A DNA stretch of 64,000 nt from Strongyloides papillosus (GCA_005656395.1 SRSI01000078.1:1364001-1428000), one strand, 5' to 3'; counted from the first letter of the stretch, positions 11,996 to 24,329 are shown. Notes: a model not told the origin generated them from the sequence alone. Translations and numbers: made by a program.

Positions 11996-12202
11996 ATGTT
12001 TGTTGTAGATAAAAGTTTTACACATATAACCGAAAATTATACTTTCTTCAAATGGAAAAGTAGTTCGTTTAGAAACATGAATAACTCATCATTTTTTGAC
12101 AATGTTACTCATCAAACATTTTATAGTGTCGAACAATACTTTGAATACAATAAAGGAGACGGTGGACATTCGCTTGTCCATGGGCAATCAGAGACAGGCT
12201 AA
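11996..12202 (+). pseudogene. NADAR-like N-terminal fragment
   Basis: The 68-codon frame contains FFKWKSSSFRNMNNSSFFDN followed by TFYSVEQYFEYNK. This resembles the start of NADAR (YbiA-like) domains, where an F-x-S-x-F-S-N-F block precedes a T-x-x-S-x-E-x-Y-F-x-x-x-K block carrying the conserved Glu. Established members are N-glycosidases acting on ADP-ribose or riboflavin intermediates. The similarity ends after the Lys, and downstream only scattered coding-like pieces appear in other frames up to about 12650. So this is a broken copy at best. The match is by motif only and could be fortuitous. Confidence 0.33.
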
Positions 12203-14789
12203 TTTCCACCATCTCTTTCCAATGTTACTCCTGTATCTTTAGAGGAAATAAGAAGCAACGTGTCAACAAGTATATCACTATATCAATTATAGATGGGCCA
12301 ATTGATTCAATATCTAAAAATGGAAGTATTACTATAGGTAATAAGCAATGCTGCGTCAAAACTTTTTTGACAGATACTGAAATGGCAATGTGAAAAGATA
12401 GTATAAAAGGAACTTAATGTAAGATAGTTTCACAACCAAAAGTTGGTAACATTCAAATAACTGGAAATCATTTAAAACTTGAAACTTTTATAAATATCAA
12501 CTAAAGAATATTTATCTTGACTAAAGCTGTTTTTTTGACAATGTACAATATCAAGAAAAGATTTTTAGTGCAGCAACATCCTAGCAATCTAAAAGAATTT
12601 GAAAAAACACGATGGAACGCATTTTAACTGAATTAGCCGAATCAGCGTTTTAAAAAAAGTTATTTCTTAACTACCTATTATACTGCATTTTTTCAATGTA
12701 TTTTTATTTATTTACATAAAAATATATGTAATCCTTGGGTAAAGTTTAATTTTAGTAAATAAATGAGAAAGATGATAAAAAACTTCTACTAAACGAACAT
12801 ATAATTAATTTTTAAATTTTTATGATTATATTTTTTTTGATCTTATGTTTAAACGAACATTAATAACTCCAATTAATACTATATTTTCTGTTATTTTTGT
12901 ATTTCTCTATCTAATACATAAATTCGATTAATTATAACAGATTATGTAATGATCTCTTTTGTCTTTATTAATATACTTATAAAATATGTTAATATAAGGC
13001 ATACATAATCTTAAGTATGTGGGATATTGTAATACACCGATAATAAATTTTTTGTAATTTATTTGTCCAATTGTTTTGTGTATTATTTTGCATTTGAAGT
13101 CAGTGGTACACAAGAGGGATAATAGAGAACACAGACGCTGTATCAGATACGCCCATAGGAAATGGGTACATAAGCTGAGTAACAATAGAATAACATCAGT
13201 CTGGATAAATGGAGAAGCAAGAAGGAATAATATCTAAATAATAAACCCTTAAATTGTAATGTATATGTTAAATATAATAAAAACCTATTTGAAATCCTAA
13301 TTAGTTATTATTTCATCTTGCCTATCCGCTCTATTCAGATGTCTCAATCTACAATAACCTACTGGTTAGGTTACACATTGGATGAATGTACTCTTTCATT
13401 CTGAATACACTGTTTTTCTCCTAATTTATTTATATTTACAGAAGTTTTATCTAATTTTTTAATAATATTATATTTCTTTAGAAGATATCGAAAACTTGTT
13501 TTTTCTTTTAAAATAACAATACTTTCTTGTAAATTCAATGTATTTTATATCTAAAAATAAAAATTTTACCAAAAGATTTTTTTGGATAATTGGAAAATAT
13601 TTCTCTCATAATAAAAAAATAATAAATTTAATATAAAAAAATTTATTTTTGTTATGAATTTTACAAAATATTTATTGAAGTTCGAATAAAGTCAAAATTT
13701 TTTATCATGACGGATGCTTGCGTAGTTACATTTTCTAGAAAGTAAAAAATAACTATAGCACAAAAATTTAAAAAAATAAAGATTTCCATCATCATAGAGA
13801 AAAATAACCTTTTTAAACATTTTTATTAATCCTTTTTTCCACATATATATTTATATATAAATTTAATTCATCTTTAAAGATCTGTAGATACTACTTGTGA
13901 GAGATTGTTCTTCGAATATTAATTTTTCAGATATCTAATGATCTTAAGAAATAAACATTCATTAATAACACAAAAAAGTTTAAATATAAATTGTATAGTA
14001 AATTTGCAGATGTCATTTCTATAAAAGACAGCAACATTATTTCATGTAATAATAAAAAATATTAAATAAATTTAGAGTACCAAATCTGTCTAAAAAAATT
14101 ACCAATTATATTATTTAAATGATTTTTCTTTCTTTTCAATTCAATATATTGTTGTTTAACATTATTAATAATGTGACAAATTTCAATCCAAATAATACTG
14201 TTCAATATCATTAACATGATATATTACACACAGATATATTGTTTTTTCAGTAACTTTTTTCAATAAACTTTGCTGGTATGTATGTTATTACAAAATGTTA
14301 AGGTATCAGAAATTGAACTTTAGTATTCTTGTCTATGTGCTATATACAGATAAAATTTATACTCTAATATTTCGAAACATTCCACAATATTTATATATAT
14401 AAACAAGTATTTTATATTTCAAATCATTTAATTTATTTTAACTTCCTTACATTATTGTTGTATCAAAAAATAGGAAACATTTCATAATGCCTTTTATTTA
14501 ATTTACAAAGTAATTTTTAAATTATTTTATGGCTTACATATTTTATTTTCTAAGTGATAAATCTCAAAAAACAGAGGAAAAATCAGACAATAATAAAGAC
14601 TAAAGTATCTAGTCAACTTTATGAGATCCTCGCGAAACGTGGAAGACGACATTAACAGGACAAGCTCGCTCCATGAAGGTAAAGAAAAAATAGAGAAAAA
14701 AGAAAGCTGAATATTTTAAAAACATGTTAGAGTGAAGAGGAAATATTAAAAAAATATATTTAATTATATATTTATTGTGTTACATAAGT
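12203..14789. other. Degenerate coding traces and AT-rich DNA
   Basis: Between 12260 and 12640 several plus-strand segments look protein-like (for example YNIKKRFLVQQHPSNLKEFE) but stops and frameshifts separate them. At 13090-13235 a plus-strand segment, KRDNREHRRCIRYAHRKW and onward to WINGEARRNN, also looks coding and ends at TAA; it may be a retroelement C-terminus. Near 14622 a short ATG frame (MRSSRNVEDDINRTSSLHEG) runs into a GTAAAG donor-like site. None of these can be assigned. Confidence 0.3.
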
Positions 14790-15042
14790 TGTAATCCTAG
14801 GAGCTCCCAGAAGGGTCTCCTGGATTCGTTAAGATGTAGCGGTTTTGTATAAAGTAAAGTTTTATTCAAGAAATACTTAGAAGATACAATTAATGTAAAT
14901 GGGTGAAAAGTACAAGATATATTTAATGGTGAAAGTTGCCTTTATATATTTTTCCTTCTGCATTCCTAGACGTTGCATCATTGTTCTCCGAATCTGACAC
15001 ATCTCTTATCAAATGTCGTGTATGACTAATTCCGCTATTACA
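14790..15042 (+). mobile_element. Solo LTR, family 1 copy a
   Basis: This 253-bp element starts TGTAATCCTAGGAGCTCC and ends ATTACA, the TG...CA form of an LTR. It is flanked by the 4-bp direct repeat AAGT (14786-14789 and 15043-15046). It is closely similar along its length to 46631-46881, sharing GATTCGTTAAGAT and the block CTGCATTCCTAGACGTTGCA. Internal sequence is absent on both sides, so it is a solo LTR left by recombination. A 4-bp duplication fits Ty3/gypsy but does not prove it. Confidence 0.8.
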
Positions 15043-15967
15043 AAGTTAGTTAATAATATAATAATATGACTATTTTTCAGTTTATAAAATAATAGTAGAT
15101 ATATGTTCTATATTATGTAATTATTCTTGTACTATTTATTTTAATTAAAATTTACTTTATACTTCTAACAAATTGTAATATGGTTACTTGTTAATTTACT
15201 TAAAAATATAATTAAAAAGATATTAAAATCTATGAACAATTCTTTCGTTTACAAGTTACTTTATCATATATTTTAATATAATTTTCATTCAATGTATAGG
15301 TACTTGATAACAAGAATATTAGATTTAAATTTGCTAGTAATTTTTTCATTAACTATATCGTTAAGAAATTATATCAAAAAATATCCTACAATTTTTGAAC
15401 GTAAAATTATATGTTTTATAAAAATATGTTTTATGAAACATATTTTATTTTGTTCTAAATTATTATCAATGAATAGATATCAAAGAATATCGATTAAAGT
15501 ATTCAATATACAATATAAGTAGTAAAATAAGTACTTCAAACATATATATGTATCATACTAAAATTATATAGTTCTCAATTATCATTTCATTTATAATCAT
15601 TATATATTAATAAAATTGCAATAGTATTTCTTTATAGATAATGAATAACATATCATTTATTGGTCAATTTCTTTAATTTCTCAAACAAATTCAATATTTT
15701 TTTATTCAATTTCAACGATGTTTCAATGTACTTTAATTTTTCTAAGATAAAAATGTACTTTTTATAACATTAAACACTTTTTCCTGTAAATTTTACTTTA
15801 ATGAAGAAGTAAACGTGATGACATCATGTGTCATTATGATTTTGGTATAAAATGATTTAAGTTTTTATATATTTGTTACATTTCTTTGTTATTTTTTTTA
15901 CTTCTCGAAAATCTTATTTTCTATATTTTTCTATTTCTTTTATTTTCTTAACATTTTCTATTGGAAC

Positions 15968-17050
15968 ATGTCATCTTCAAATTCAATTTTAATGGAAGAA
16001 ATTTTCGATGTTAATGTTGAGACAATTAAAAAAATTACATGTTTAGAGGTTAATAATTATACTAGAAATAAATTGATAAAATTAGTAATGGGTCAGGGGT
16101 ATTCTATAAAAGATGCATCGAATATGATGGAAATTAATAATAGCAGCGCAAAATCTTTAAAGTAAATTTAAAAATAATAATAAAATATCAAAAGATCCAA
16201 AAAGAGAAAGTGCAAAGAAATGTTTGACAACAGAAATAATAAATGAAATCGAAGGAATAATTTCAGAACATTCAAGTTATACAATTAAAGATATTAAAAG
16301 AGAAATTCAAATTATTAAAGGTTTTGATTTTCAAATTTCATTAAATAAATTGACAGATGTTTAAATGATTTTAGAATTACTGTAAAAAAATTTCATAGAG
16401 AACTTGATAAAGTTTATGATCCATGTTAAATTGAACAGCGAAAAGAATATACATTATGGTTTAATAATTATTTTAATAACGATTATTCAAAAATAGTTTT
16501 TGTTGATGAATTCTCTTTTCATCTTTATATAAAGAAAACCTATAGCAGATCTAAACAAGAAACAAGATCAAATGTTGTAGTTCCTAGTATAAGAGGCAGA
16601 TCTGTTACATTGATTGCGAGTATTTCAATTAGTCAAATGTGTTGTTGCAAAGTAATTTCTAATTCTACCGTAGACGCTGACATTTTTTCTGAATATTTAG
16701 AAGAGCTTTGTATGTATATTAGAGATGAAATGAAATTACAAGCTGCGTGTCTTATTCTTGATAATGCAAGAATCCATAAACGCAATGAGATTGAAAGAAT
16801 TACAAGCATGTTTAATTTTGACTTCAAATTTCTTTCACCATATTCATACATGCTTAATCCTATTGAAAATGCATTTTCTAAGATTAAAAACTGCGTTAGA
16901 TCAAGATTAAGAAATAATGAAAATGGAGTTTTATCAGATATAATAATGTCTTAGATAAATAATATTACATCAACTGATTGCAATGGGTACTTTAGATATA
17001 TTACAAAAAATATTACAAATTGTGCTGCGGAACTTCCCTACTATCATTAA
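15968..17050 (+). pseudogene. DDE_3-type (Tc1/IS630) transposase, decayed
   Basis: The ATG at 15968 opens a 65-codon segment with a helix-turn-helix-like part (LVMGQGYSIKDASNMM). A frameshift near 16165 and further stops follow. The catalytic part has FVDEFSFHLY (first acidic residue), CLILDNARIHKRNEIE (second Asp) and SPYSYMLNPIENAFSKIK (Glu in a DDE pattern). PYS-x-MLNPIEN-x-F-S-K is typical of IS630/Tc1-related transposases of eukaryotes, not of mariner, which ends in Asp. The frame ends at TAA 17048-17050. The 16610-16954 part is continuously open, so decay is moderate. Confidence 0.85.
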
Positions 17051-17207
17051 TGAAATCCAATTTATTAATTTTTAAAATTGTATGCTTTTTATAAATTAAA
17101 AATTTATTAAAAGTTTTATATAATTTTATATTAATATATAATATTTTAAAAAACACACCTTATAAATAAAAAAATTAAATTAATTTTTAAAAAGATTATG
17201 AAGTGTC

Positions 17208-17289
17208 GAAATTGAATAAAAAAATGTTGAGATTGGATAGAAAAATGTTGAGTTTGAATGAAAAAATGTTGAATTGGACCGGAAAATGG
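17208..17289 (+). repeat. 21-bp tandem repeat at transposon end
   Basis: Three 21-bp units start at 17208, 17229 and 17250, each of the form GA-x-x-TTG-A-T-x-GAAAAAATGTT, with a partial fourth at 17271-17289. They fill the right terminus of the Tc1/IS630-type element and could be iterated transposase-binding sites. Confidence 0.75.
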
Positions 17290-17770
17290 TATAAAAAACC
17301 CCTATATCTTACTCATTAAAAAATTGTGTACCCAATCTCTAACACTTTTAAAAGTGGGAAAGTCCCTGCATTTGTAGATTCCTTGGTATTCTCTTCTTGT
17401 CTCGGTGTAGCTTTCTCGATTTTTTGTGGAAAGCATGACAATTTCGGCTTTCATTTGAACTGTGTAAGTTGATAATTTTCGTTAAGTTGATAAAAACTTT
17501 TTAAATTAATTAAATTTATCAAATCTCACCATTTTACCAATTTATATCATCAAGAAAATAATGGTCACATATCAATTCCCCTTGGAATTTAACTTGTTGC
17601 ATGATATAGTTACTTTAGGTCTTTATTCCAAGATTTTTCAATGGTTTTTTATGCTTTTTTGGTTATTTTTTTTACTTTTTTTTATTTAGAACAATTTTTC
17701 CAAGTGTTTACTTGCAATTAAAAAAAAAGATTAAAATTTCATTGAAAATTAAAAAAGTTATTAAAATTAA

Positions 17771-18420
17771 AAATATGATACCTCCAAATATAACACTCTG
17801 TATATGGACGACATAAAACTATATTCTACAAATAAAAAAGACTTGGGTGGAAAAATGAAATTAATATAAAAAATATGCAATAATTTAGTTATTTACTTCA
17901 ATATTAATAAGTCAGCAACTATAGGTAGTGAAGATAATAGTTTAAACTTACTGCCAAATTTTCCAAGGATTAGAGATAAATTAAACTATAAATATTTAGG
18001 TGTTCAGCAAAAATATTTAAATGATACAAAAATAATAGAAAATAGTATGATAAAGTGCACAGTTAATTTTATAAACGAATTGAGTAAATTGAAGATATCG
18101 AATAAGATAATAGCTGAGTTAATACCAAGTACATTAGCGCTGAAAATATTTTATTGTACAACAAATTCATACTTCACGGGCAAAACGAACTTAATAATTA
18201 AAATAAGAAAATAAATAAATAAGATAATAAAAACATATCTAGAGAAAGAAAATAGAATAAGCAGAACAAATATGAGGCTAGGTTATATATAGAAAAAAAA
18301 TATGGAGCAACAAGATAGATCAATTTTAAATTATATAAAGATTGCAATCAAAAAATCATCAGTTTATAATTATAGTTTTTTAAATTACAATTTAGTAATC
18401 TTCTTCCATTTACCAATTTC
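17771..18420 (+). pseudogene. R4/Dong-type reverse transcriptase fragment
   Basis: The segment opens with NTLYMDDIKLYSTNKKDL, the YMDD-x-K-x-Y motif C of R4/Dong-type retrotransposons. It continues through the thumb region (INKSATIGS, then LNYKYLGVQQ) and ends with a block corresponding to the GG-L-R-I-x-D segment of the other copies in this window. Stops after about residue 35 and later, and the absence of motifs A and B, make it a 5'-truncated dead copy. It is a different lineage from elements A and B. Confidence 0.65.
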
Positions 18421-18814
18421 CATTATTTATCATTCTTTTCATTCATTCATTGAGATTAACTCTTCTTTTTATAATACTCTATATTCAATTTTTGTATATT
18501 AGAGAGTGTAGTTACTAGGTATTTTTTCTTCATCGTTTTTTTAACTTTTACAGGTAGATGAATCAGAGTTGTAACAATTTAAAATTTACATACTAATGCT
18601 AGTAATACTTATGCAATTGAAGCTAGATTATGAAGACTTTATTGCGTTACTGTTACAAGTTCTAGGACTTTTGTTAGTGGTTAGTTGGAAAATACTTCCC
18701 CATAATCATTGTTATGCCTAGTGGCTTCATAACCGTACGTTTATTTCTCAACATAATTTTCGTCTTTTTTTGCTTCCGAAGCATTATCAAGAAGCATGTA
18801 AAAGTGTTCCAAGA

Positions 18815-20027
18815 ATTGATAATGATAAAAATATGCTCAAGTTTATATTTTAATGGAAAAGTGTGTTAAAGAAGGATTTAGTAGAAATTACTAACATGAA
18901 CTGGAATTTGAAGTACGTCATAAATTTTTTCAATTTGTTACAGCATTAAGTAAAGAAAAATCTTCAGAAATTTATACGAAAATATTTTCTATACTGTTAG
19001 AAGAGATGAAACGTTTAAATGTTAAAAAAAATGTAAAATACTTATGATTGATTGTGAAACTGGAGTTTCTAAAGCAAGTGTAAGAGATTTCTTAGAAATT
19101 AAAATTTTATATTTTCACTTTCATTACTGTCAAAAAATTTATAAATTAATACGCCTTTGAAGCCTTACTGATTTATTTTGTCAATTACAATAACAATTTG
19201 CTAAGAAAAGAAAATGTCGGTAAATGTTTACATTATTGGTGAAGAATGTTATTTTGTATTTCATTATCACCTAGTAATAAAAAAAGAAATTGGAAATAAA
19301 AATTTAAATATTTTAAAGAATTTTGTTGATTTTTTATCAATTTTAGAAGCGCTAAAACTGCGAAAATTTACTGAATATTATGATAATCAGTGGCTAGCAG
19401 AAAAAAAAACAAATAGCATTTTAACGCTTATCTAAACTTAAGGTATTAGATAGAAAAATAATTCACTTAAAGAAAATAATATGAGTTTAATAAACTTCGT
19501 ATATCACTAAGACATAATAAACTAGCTATTTTTTGAAGATGCTTTAGAAATAATTAAATACAATTATTCAGTTGATTATGAACATCATGTAAATAGAAAT
19601 GATGGAGAATTTACTTTTAAAAAAAGAAGAAGAAAATATAAAAGGATAAATTTTTTAATAGAAAAATTGTTAAACAAGTATGATGAAAATTCTGATATTT
19701 ATCATTTCTTGGATCGTGCAGTTAAAATAACATTACCAAGAAAAATAGCTTCAAATTTTGATGTTGATACAAATTTACAAATGTAATATTAGAAGGTAAT
19801 AGATGAATAGTAATAATGATGTTGATCCACATGTTGATGAAGAAAACTTTATGGATAATAATTTTGAAATAATAGATTTCTTACTTCTTACAGTATCAAA
19901 AATCCCAAAATATATTAGAGGAGTAACGAGGATGTGTAAATTATTTTCGATATTGAAACCTTTTTATATCTTAATATATGTAACTTTATGTGCTGATTTC
20001 AAAAAACGCAAAGTTTTTTTAATCTGA
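18815..20027 (+). pseudogene. MULE-type transposase remnant 1
   Basis: After frame corrections the sequence at about 18950-19160 reads KEKSSEIYTKIFSILLEEMK, then ILMIDCETGVSKASVRDFLE and YFHFHYCQKIYK. This matches the central D(F/C)E...A...F...C-x-FH-x-x-Q block of Mutator-like transposases (MULE domain). The downstream frame 19214-19435 contains LRKFTEYYDNQWLA, resembling the Y-x-x-x-W segment that follows. Traces continue to the open frame 19803-20027. Multiple stops and frameshifts make it inactive. No terminal repeats were found. Confidence 0.45.
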
Positions 20028-20029
20028 AG

Positions 20030-21590
20030 TTCCGTTCTTGAGAAACAGTTACTTAAAGGTGTTTTGGTGTGTTAGTCTTAACCCCCCTAGAGTTATTCGT
20101 TTTATCTGAAATTTTACAGGTATATATAGTTTTAGATACTAATAATATTAAAATAAAAAAAAGTTAAAATTTCAAGTTCATTCTTGAGATTTTGGATTTT
20201 TTCCAAAATGGCCGAAAAAAACCTAAATTCTTACATTTTAAAATGATATATCAGGATTCAGAGAAGGAAATCGAAAAAAAGAAAAAAAGCTATCCTAAGT
20301 TTCTCTTTAACTTACATTTTGAGTATAATTCCAAGAAAATCTGAAAACTTTAAGTACTATAAAATCGTTTTGGAAAATTTTTGAAAAAAAATTTTTTGAG
20401 GAAATTTTTTTGTGTCTTTTTAAAAAAAGCATATCAAGATGAAACTTTTTTGGTGAAGTGGTTTTACAACTTTTATGTAGAATAAAATTCTCTATCAAAT
20501 GAGATATATATCGAACTGATACATTTTGTCGTTCTTGAGATATAAAGAAAAAAGTAATTTTTGTATATTTAAAAAAAGTGCATTTTTTAGATTTCAAGAA
20601 CGTAAAAAAGTTTCAATACGTTGATTTTCTTAAAAAATCGCAAAAAGTTGCCCTGGGAAATTTTGTTACGAACATTTCAAGATATTAACCGTTAATTTAC
20701 CTCTATTCATTCTTGAGATAATCTCAAAGTAAATGGAGCAATTTTTTTTTCAACTTTTTAGAGTTTTTAAAAAAAGTATCTAAAGATGAAATTTTCTCGA
20801 TATAAAATGTTAACAAAATTTATGTGGAATTTAATTCTCTATCGAATGACATATGATCGTCTTAATCCCATTATCTGTTCTCGAGATACATCTCATTAAG
20901 TACCAAATTCTGAAATTCGGTACCTCTATTTTTCCGTCAATACAAATTTTTTTACTCAAAATTTCACATATAGACGTAATTTTAATGCTTATTACATGCA
21001 AACTACAAAATTTACCAAAAAAGTCCGATCCCGAAAATAGTAAGTCATCGGAAATTCTCCTATCTTTGAAGAAAAGTTCACCTCTTTAAATGATTTTTGT
21101 TAAATGCACTCTTTTTTATTAAAATAGAAATGCATTTTAATGTGCTCGATAGAAAAAATAAATATTAGATTCATTTGAATTTTTGCTCTTGAGATACGTC
21201 TATTTAAATGAGAATAATCTTGAAATGTTGTGATCCCCTAAAACTTTTTAAAAATGATCCTAATAACTAGAAATTTCACAGGTACGTCAATTTCTTATGG
21301 TTGTTATATAAAAACAATAAAATTTACAAAAAAGTCCGATCCCAGAAAATAGTAAGTCATCGAAAATTCTCCTAAATCTCAGAGGAAAAGTTTACTTCTT
21401 AAATAGTTTTCGTTATATGCACTTTTTTTTATTAAAATAAAAATGTATTTTAAACATGTTGAACAGAAAAAATAAATATTAGCTTTATTTGAATTTTTGC
21501 TTTTGAGATACATCTACTTCAGTGAGAATAATATTAAAATTTGTAATCTCCCAAAAAAAATTACAAGAACAACTGATTCTTTGAAAGAAA
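20030..21590. repeat. Degenerate tandem repeat block with TTCTTGAGATA words
   Basis: Units of roughly 310-350 bp repeat across the block. The clearest pair has the word AAAAAAGTCCGATCCC at about 21017 and again at about 21328, an offset of 311 bp, with AGTAAGTCATCG following in both. The earlier part (20400-20900) repeats 'AAGATGAAA...TTCTCTATCRAATGA' about 345 bp apart. The words TTCTTGAGAT or TTTTGAGATACATCT recur in each unit. No coding frame is convincing. Confidence 0.65.
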
Positions 21591-21599
21591 AACAAAAAA

Positions 21600-22990
21600 C
21601 AACAATTCACAAAAGCCGTTGGATTAATTGTTTTAAACAATTTTAAATATCAATTTATATTTTTAAGAGCATAGTAGATAGGATAGGTGGAAAAATTGGT
21701 TTTTCTTTAATTATATGTAATTAAAGTGCCGATTAAGATTTTTTTTAATCAGTGCAATATATGACATATGATAATTATTAAGATATGATTAAAAATTAAA
21801 ATCAAATTATATTTGGCTTTTTGAGATTTAACAAAATTTTTATTAAATATAATTTATTTTAGAATATAATAGCTTTTTTCCTCTAAATCTTTTTATATTA
21901 AAATGATCTAAACTAAATTGTCTTAATTTTACCGCAATCTAGCCACGCATATTAAATATTTTGAAAAAATGTTTACAAATTTATGATAAAGCGATGCATA
22001 TACTTATTTTTAAAAAAATGTAAAAATATCTAAAACTTTTCTATGCTTTATAAGAACTGGAAAAAAAGTTACCTAAATTTCTAAGTCGAAACTATTCATC
22101 AATGCATTTTAAAAGTAAATTTTATAATATTTTATTTAAAAAATTCACCAATACTTTCATCTAAATATATTTATGGTTTTTTAAAGCTTATATAAATTTT
22201 TTAATACGAAAAGTGTTCGAGTAATTGTTTTGATTTATTTTTAATCTTATCAACTTAGAGAAATATTACTATCATTTTGAATACATTAAAAATTTGTGTT
22301 CTTATTTTTATAATACATTTTAAATAGTTTTTTCAAAAAAATATAAAACAAAATAAAAAATATGCATTAAATTTGTAAAAGTATTTTTTATTATGTAACC
22401 AAAATGCGAAATTATAAAACAACAATCGCAAAAATTAGATCTTTTAAGTTAAATAATTAATTAAAAACTTATGATCAACCTCAAATATTATTAATATTTT
22501 AAAAAGTTAGCCAAACTTAAAACTGATTTCTATTTTTAATTTTCATCATATTTAATAACTTAAAACTTACATATTAGCACTAATCAAAAGTCTAACGTAA
22601 ACATTATTCTTAATTTTTTATTTTTATATTTAAAATTCGTAAAAAATTATTCAAACTTAGAATATCAAATGAATTTAAAATCATGAGGACATGTAATAAA
22701 ACAATTTTGATAAAGTATGTTTTATAAGTTTTTAACGTTCAAAAAAAGTCCAGCCCTGCGGGCAAGCAGCGACGAGCGAAGCGAGGCTGCGGCTTGTGAA
22801 AATTAATGAATCAAGTAAAGATTAAACCATAAAGAAACTACAAAGATAATAAAATAATTAAAATTTAATATTTATAAAGTTATAACATTGTTTATAATTT
22901 TTTAATAAATCGAATTATTATTTTGCTAATTATTTATAAGTTTACACATATTTTTTTAAATTTACATCATTATATATAATATTTAACACT
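21600..22990. other. AT-rich interval with one GC-rich micro-island
   Basis: The interval is nearly pure A/T low-complexity DNA except for a 48-base GC-rich segment at 22749-22796. That segment contains CCTGCGGGC and the near-palindromic GACGAGCGAAGCGAGG, with flanking CAAGC/GCTTG. It could fold into small hairpins. Nothing else is seen. Confidence 0.5.
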
Positions 22991-24329
22991 AAAGTGACCT
23001 CTCTAAAGAGAACCAAAATTTCATGGTGAGAGATTATCTCGACGACTTTTTGACGAACCTGTATACGTTTCTATTTCTGCCTCTAAGAATACATAGCAAA
23101 AGAGGAAATTACATCATATAGACGAATGAGTTACTTTGCCAACGAAACTAGTCAATTTGTTATCACTGAAAATAATACTATCTTGTATGTGCCTATTTAT
23201 TAATACGCAAGGTAGAAAGTCATATTGTTGTTCTATAATAGCCCCATTTCAGCACAATTAATTTTTTTAGTAAACTGTTATCATAAAATTCAATTACTTT
23301 ATCTTATTTAAACGAAAAAAAATAACGCGTAAAAAATTCCTCTAAAAGTAGTTACAATTAGTGCATACAAAAGTATTTTTAAATTAAAAAACATTTGGAC
23401 GTAAAAACAATTCAAAAATATCAAGAATTAAAAAAACATGCCTTTTCTTATCCTTTGAATGCACCGAATAAGATAAAAGAAGTCTTCTTATGGTAACCAC
23501 ACATTGATAAACAAGGCCTGTTCATATCACAGCGAGTATAATTACTAGATATTATTGTGCGGTACATATATTTATCATGAGCACTAATATTACGTGTTAC
23601 GATGACTATCTAAATCCATTGTCTGCTCATACAAGTACCTAATAATGCATTGAGAGTATCCAACTGTGGATTCTTTGACACTAATATGGATTCTTCCATT
23701 ATGAAGGAATTTATGTGAGGAAAGTCTATAGATCTAGCAAAGTCGAAGAAATGTTTGATGTGGTCAAACGATATAACTATCATATCTGCTGAATATAGGT
23801 GTTTACTAGCTAATGCCCAATTAATGTTGTTTGTCAAACATAAGATCGTTGATGTTGGAGTTAAGTATTCAAGAACTGCAACAATACTTTGGCATGTACG
23901 TGTCTTGAAAGTTATAATTATTGTAAAAGCGCTGGCCATGTCACTCTGATTGAATCCATAGTTTGTATTATTTTTATATCTTTTAGTACTTTCACATTTG
24001 TTGACATTCTCTAACATCATAAATCTCTTGTTTCTTCGAGGACTCATCTTCTTCATACATCTCTTCATCCTCAAAAAACTCTTCGCCATCAACGGTCTTT
24101 TCATCACCAAGGTTTCTTCTACTTTAACAGTTTTATCTTTCCTAACATTATTACAAAGATGAGAAGAAAGATCAACAAACACATGAGGAATAATCACTTT
24201 CATTAAACTAATATAAAAGAACAAAAAATTAAAACATGAACAGTAGTCGGTCGAAATATTAGAAAAAATCAACTGTACCATATGTATAACATACATATAT
24301 ATATATATACTTATCTCGTAATTATACAT
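22990..24329 (-). pseudogene. Possible SF2 helicase pseudogene
   Basis: An open frame runs from 24329 to 23610 and, after one TAG, the same frame continues for about 53 codons to near 23455. A further coding-like part at about 23270-23000 includes SIIFSDNKLTSFVGKV and IETYTGSSKSRRDNL. The order loosely matches SF2 helicases of the XPB/SNF2 kind: a hydrophobic strand followed by TCQSIVAVLEYL where motif I would be, ADMIVISFDHI, then a KIIVFSDN-like strand and a Y-x-G-x-x-x-x-x-R motif. The Walker A Gly-Lys residues and the DEAH box are not intact. An acidic segment is read in another frame near 24050-24110, implying a frameshift. The assignment is weak; a wholly unknown protein is possible. 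Confidence 0.3.

Larger units (their letters stand above)
15653..17289 (+). mobile_element. Tc1/IS630-type DNA transposon
   Basis: The outer inverted repeats are imperfect: TCATTTATTGGTCAATTTC at 15653 against CCATTTTCCGGTCCAATTC in complement at 17289. TA at 15651-15652 and 17290-17291 is the target duplication. An inner, better conserved inverted repeat lies at about 15690-15718 and 17202-17231 (TTTTTTTATTCAATTTC). The right end carries three and a half 21-bp tandem units between the two. The interior holds a decayed transposase. Length is about 1.64 kb. Confidence 0.75.
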
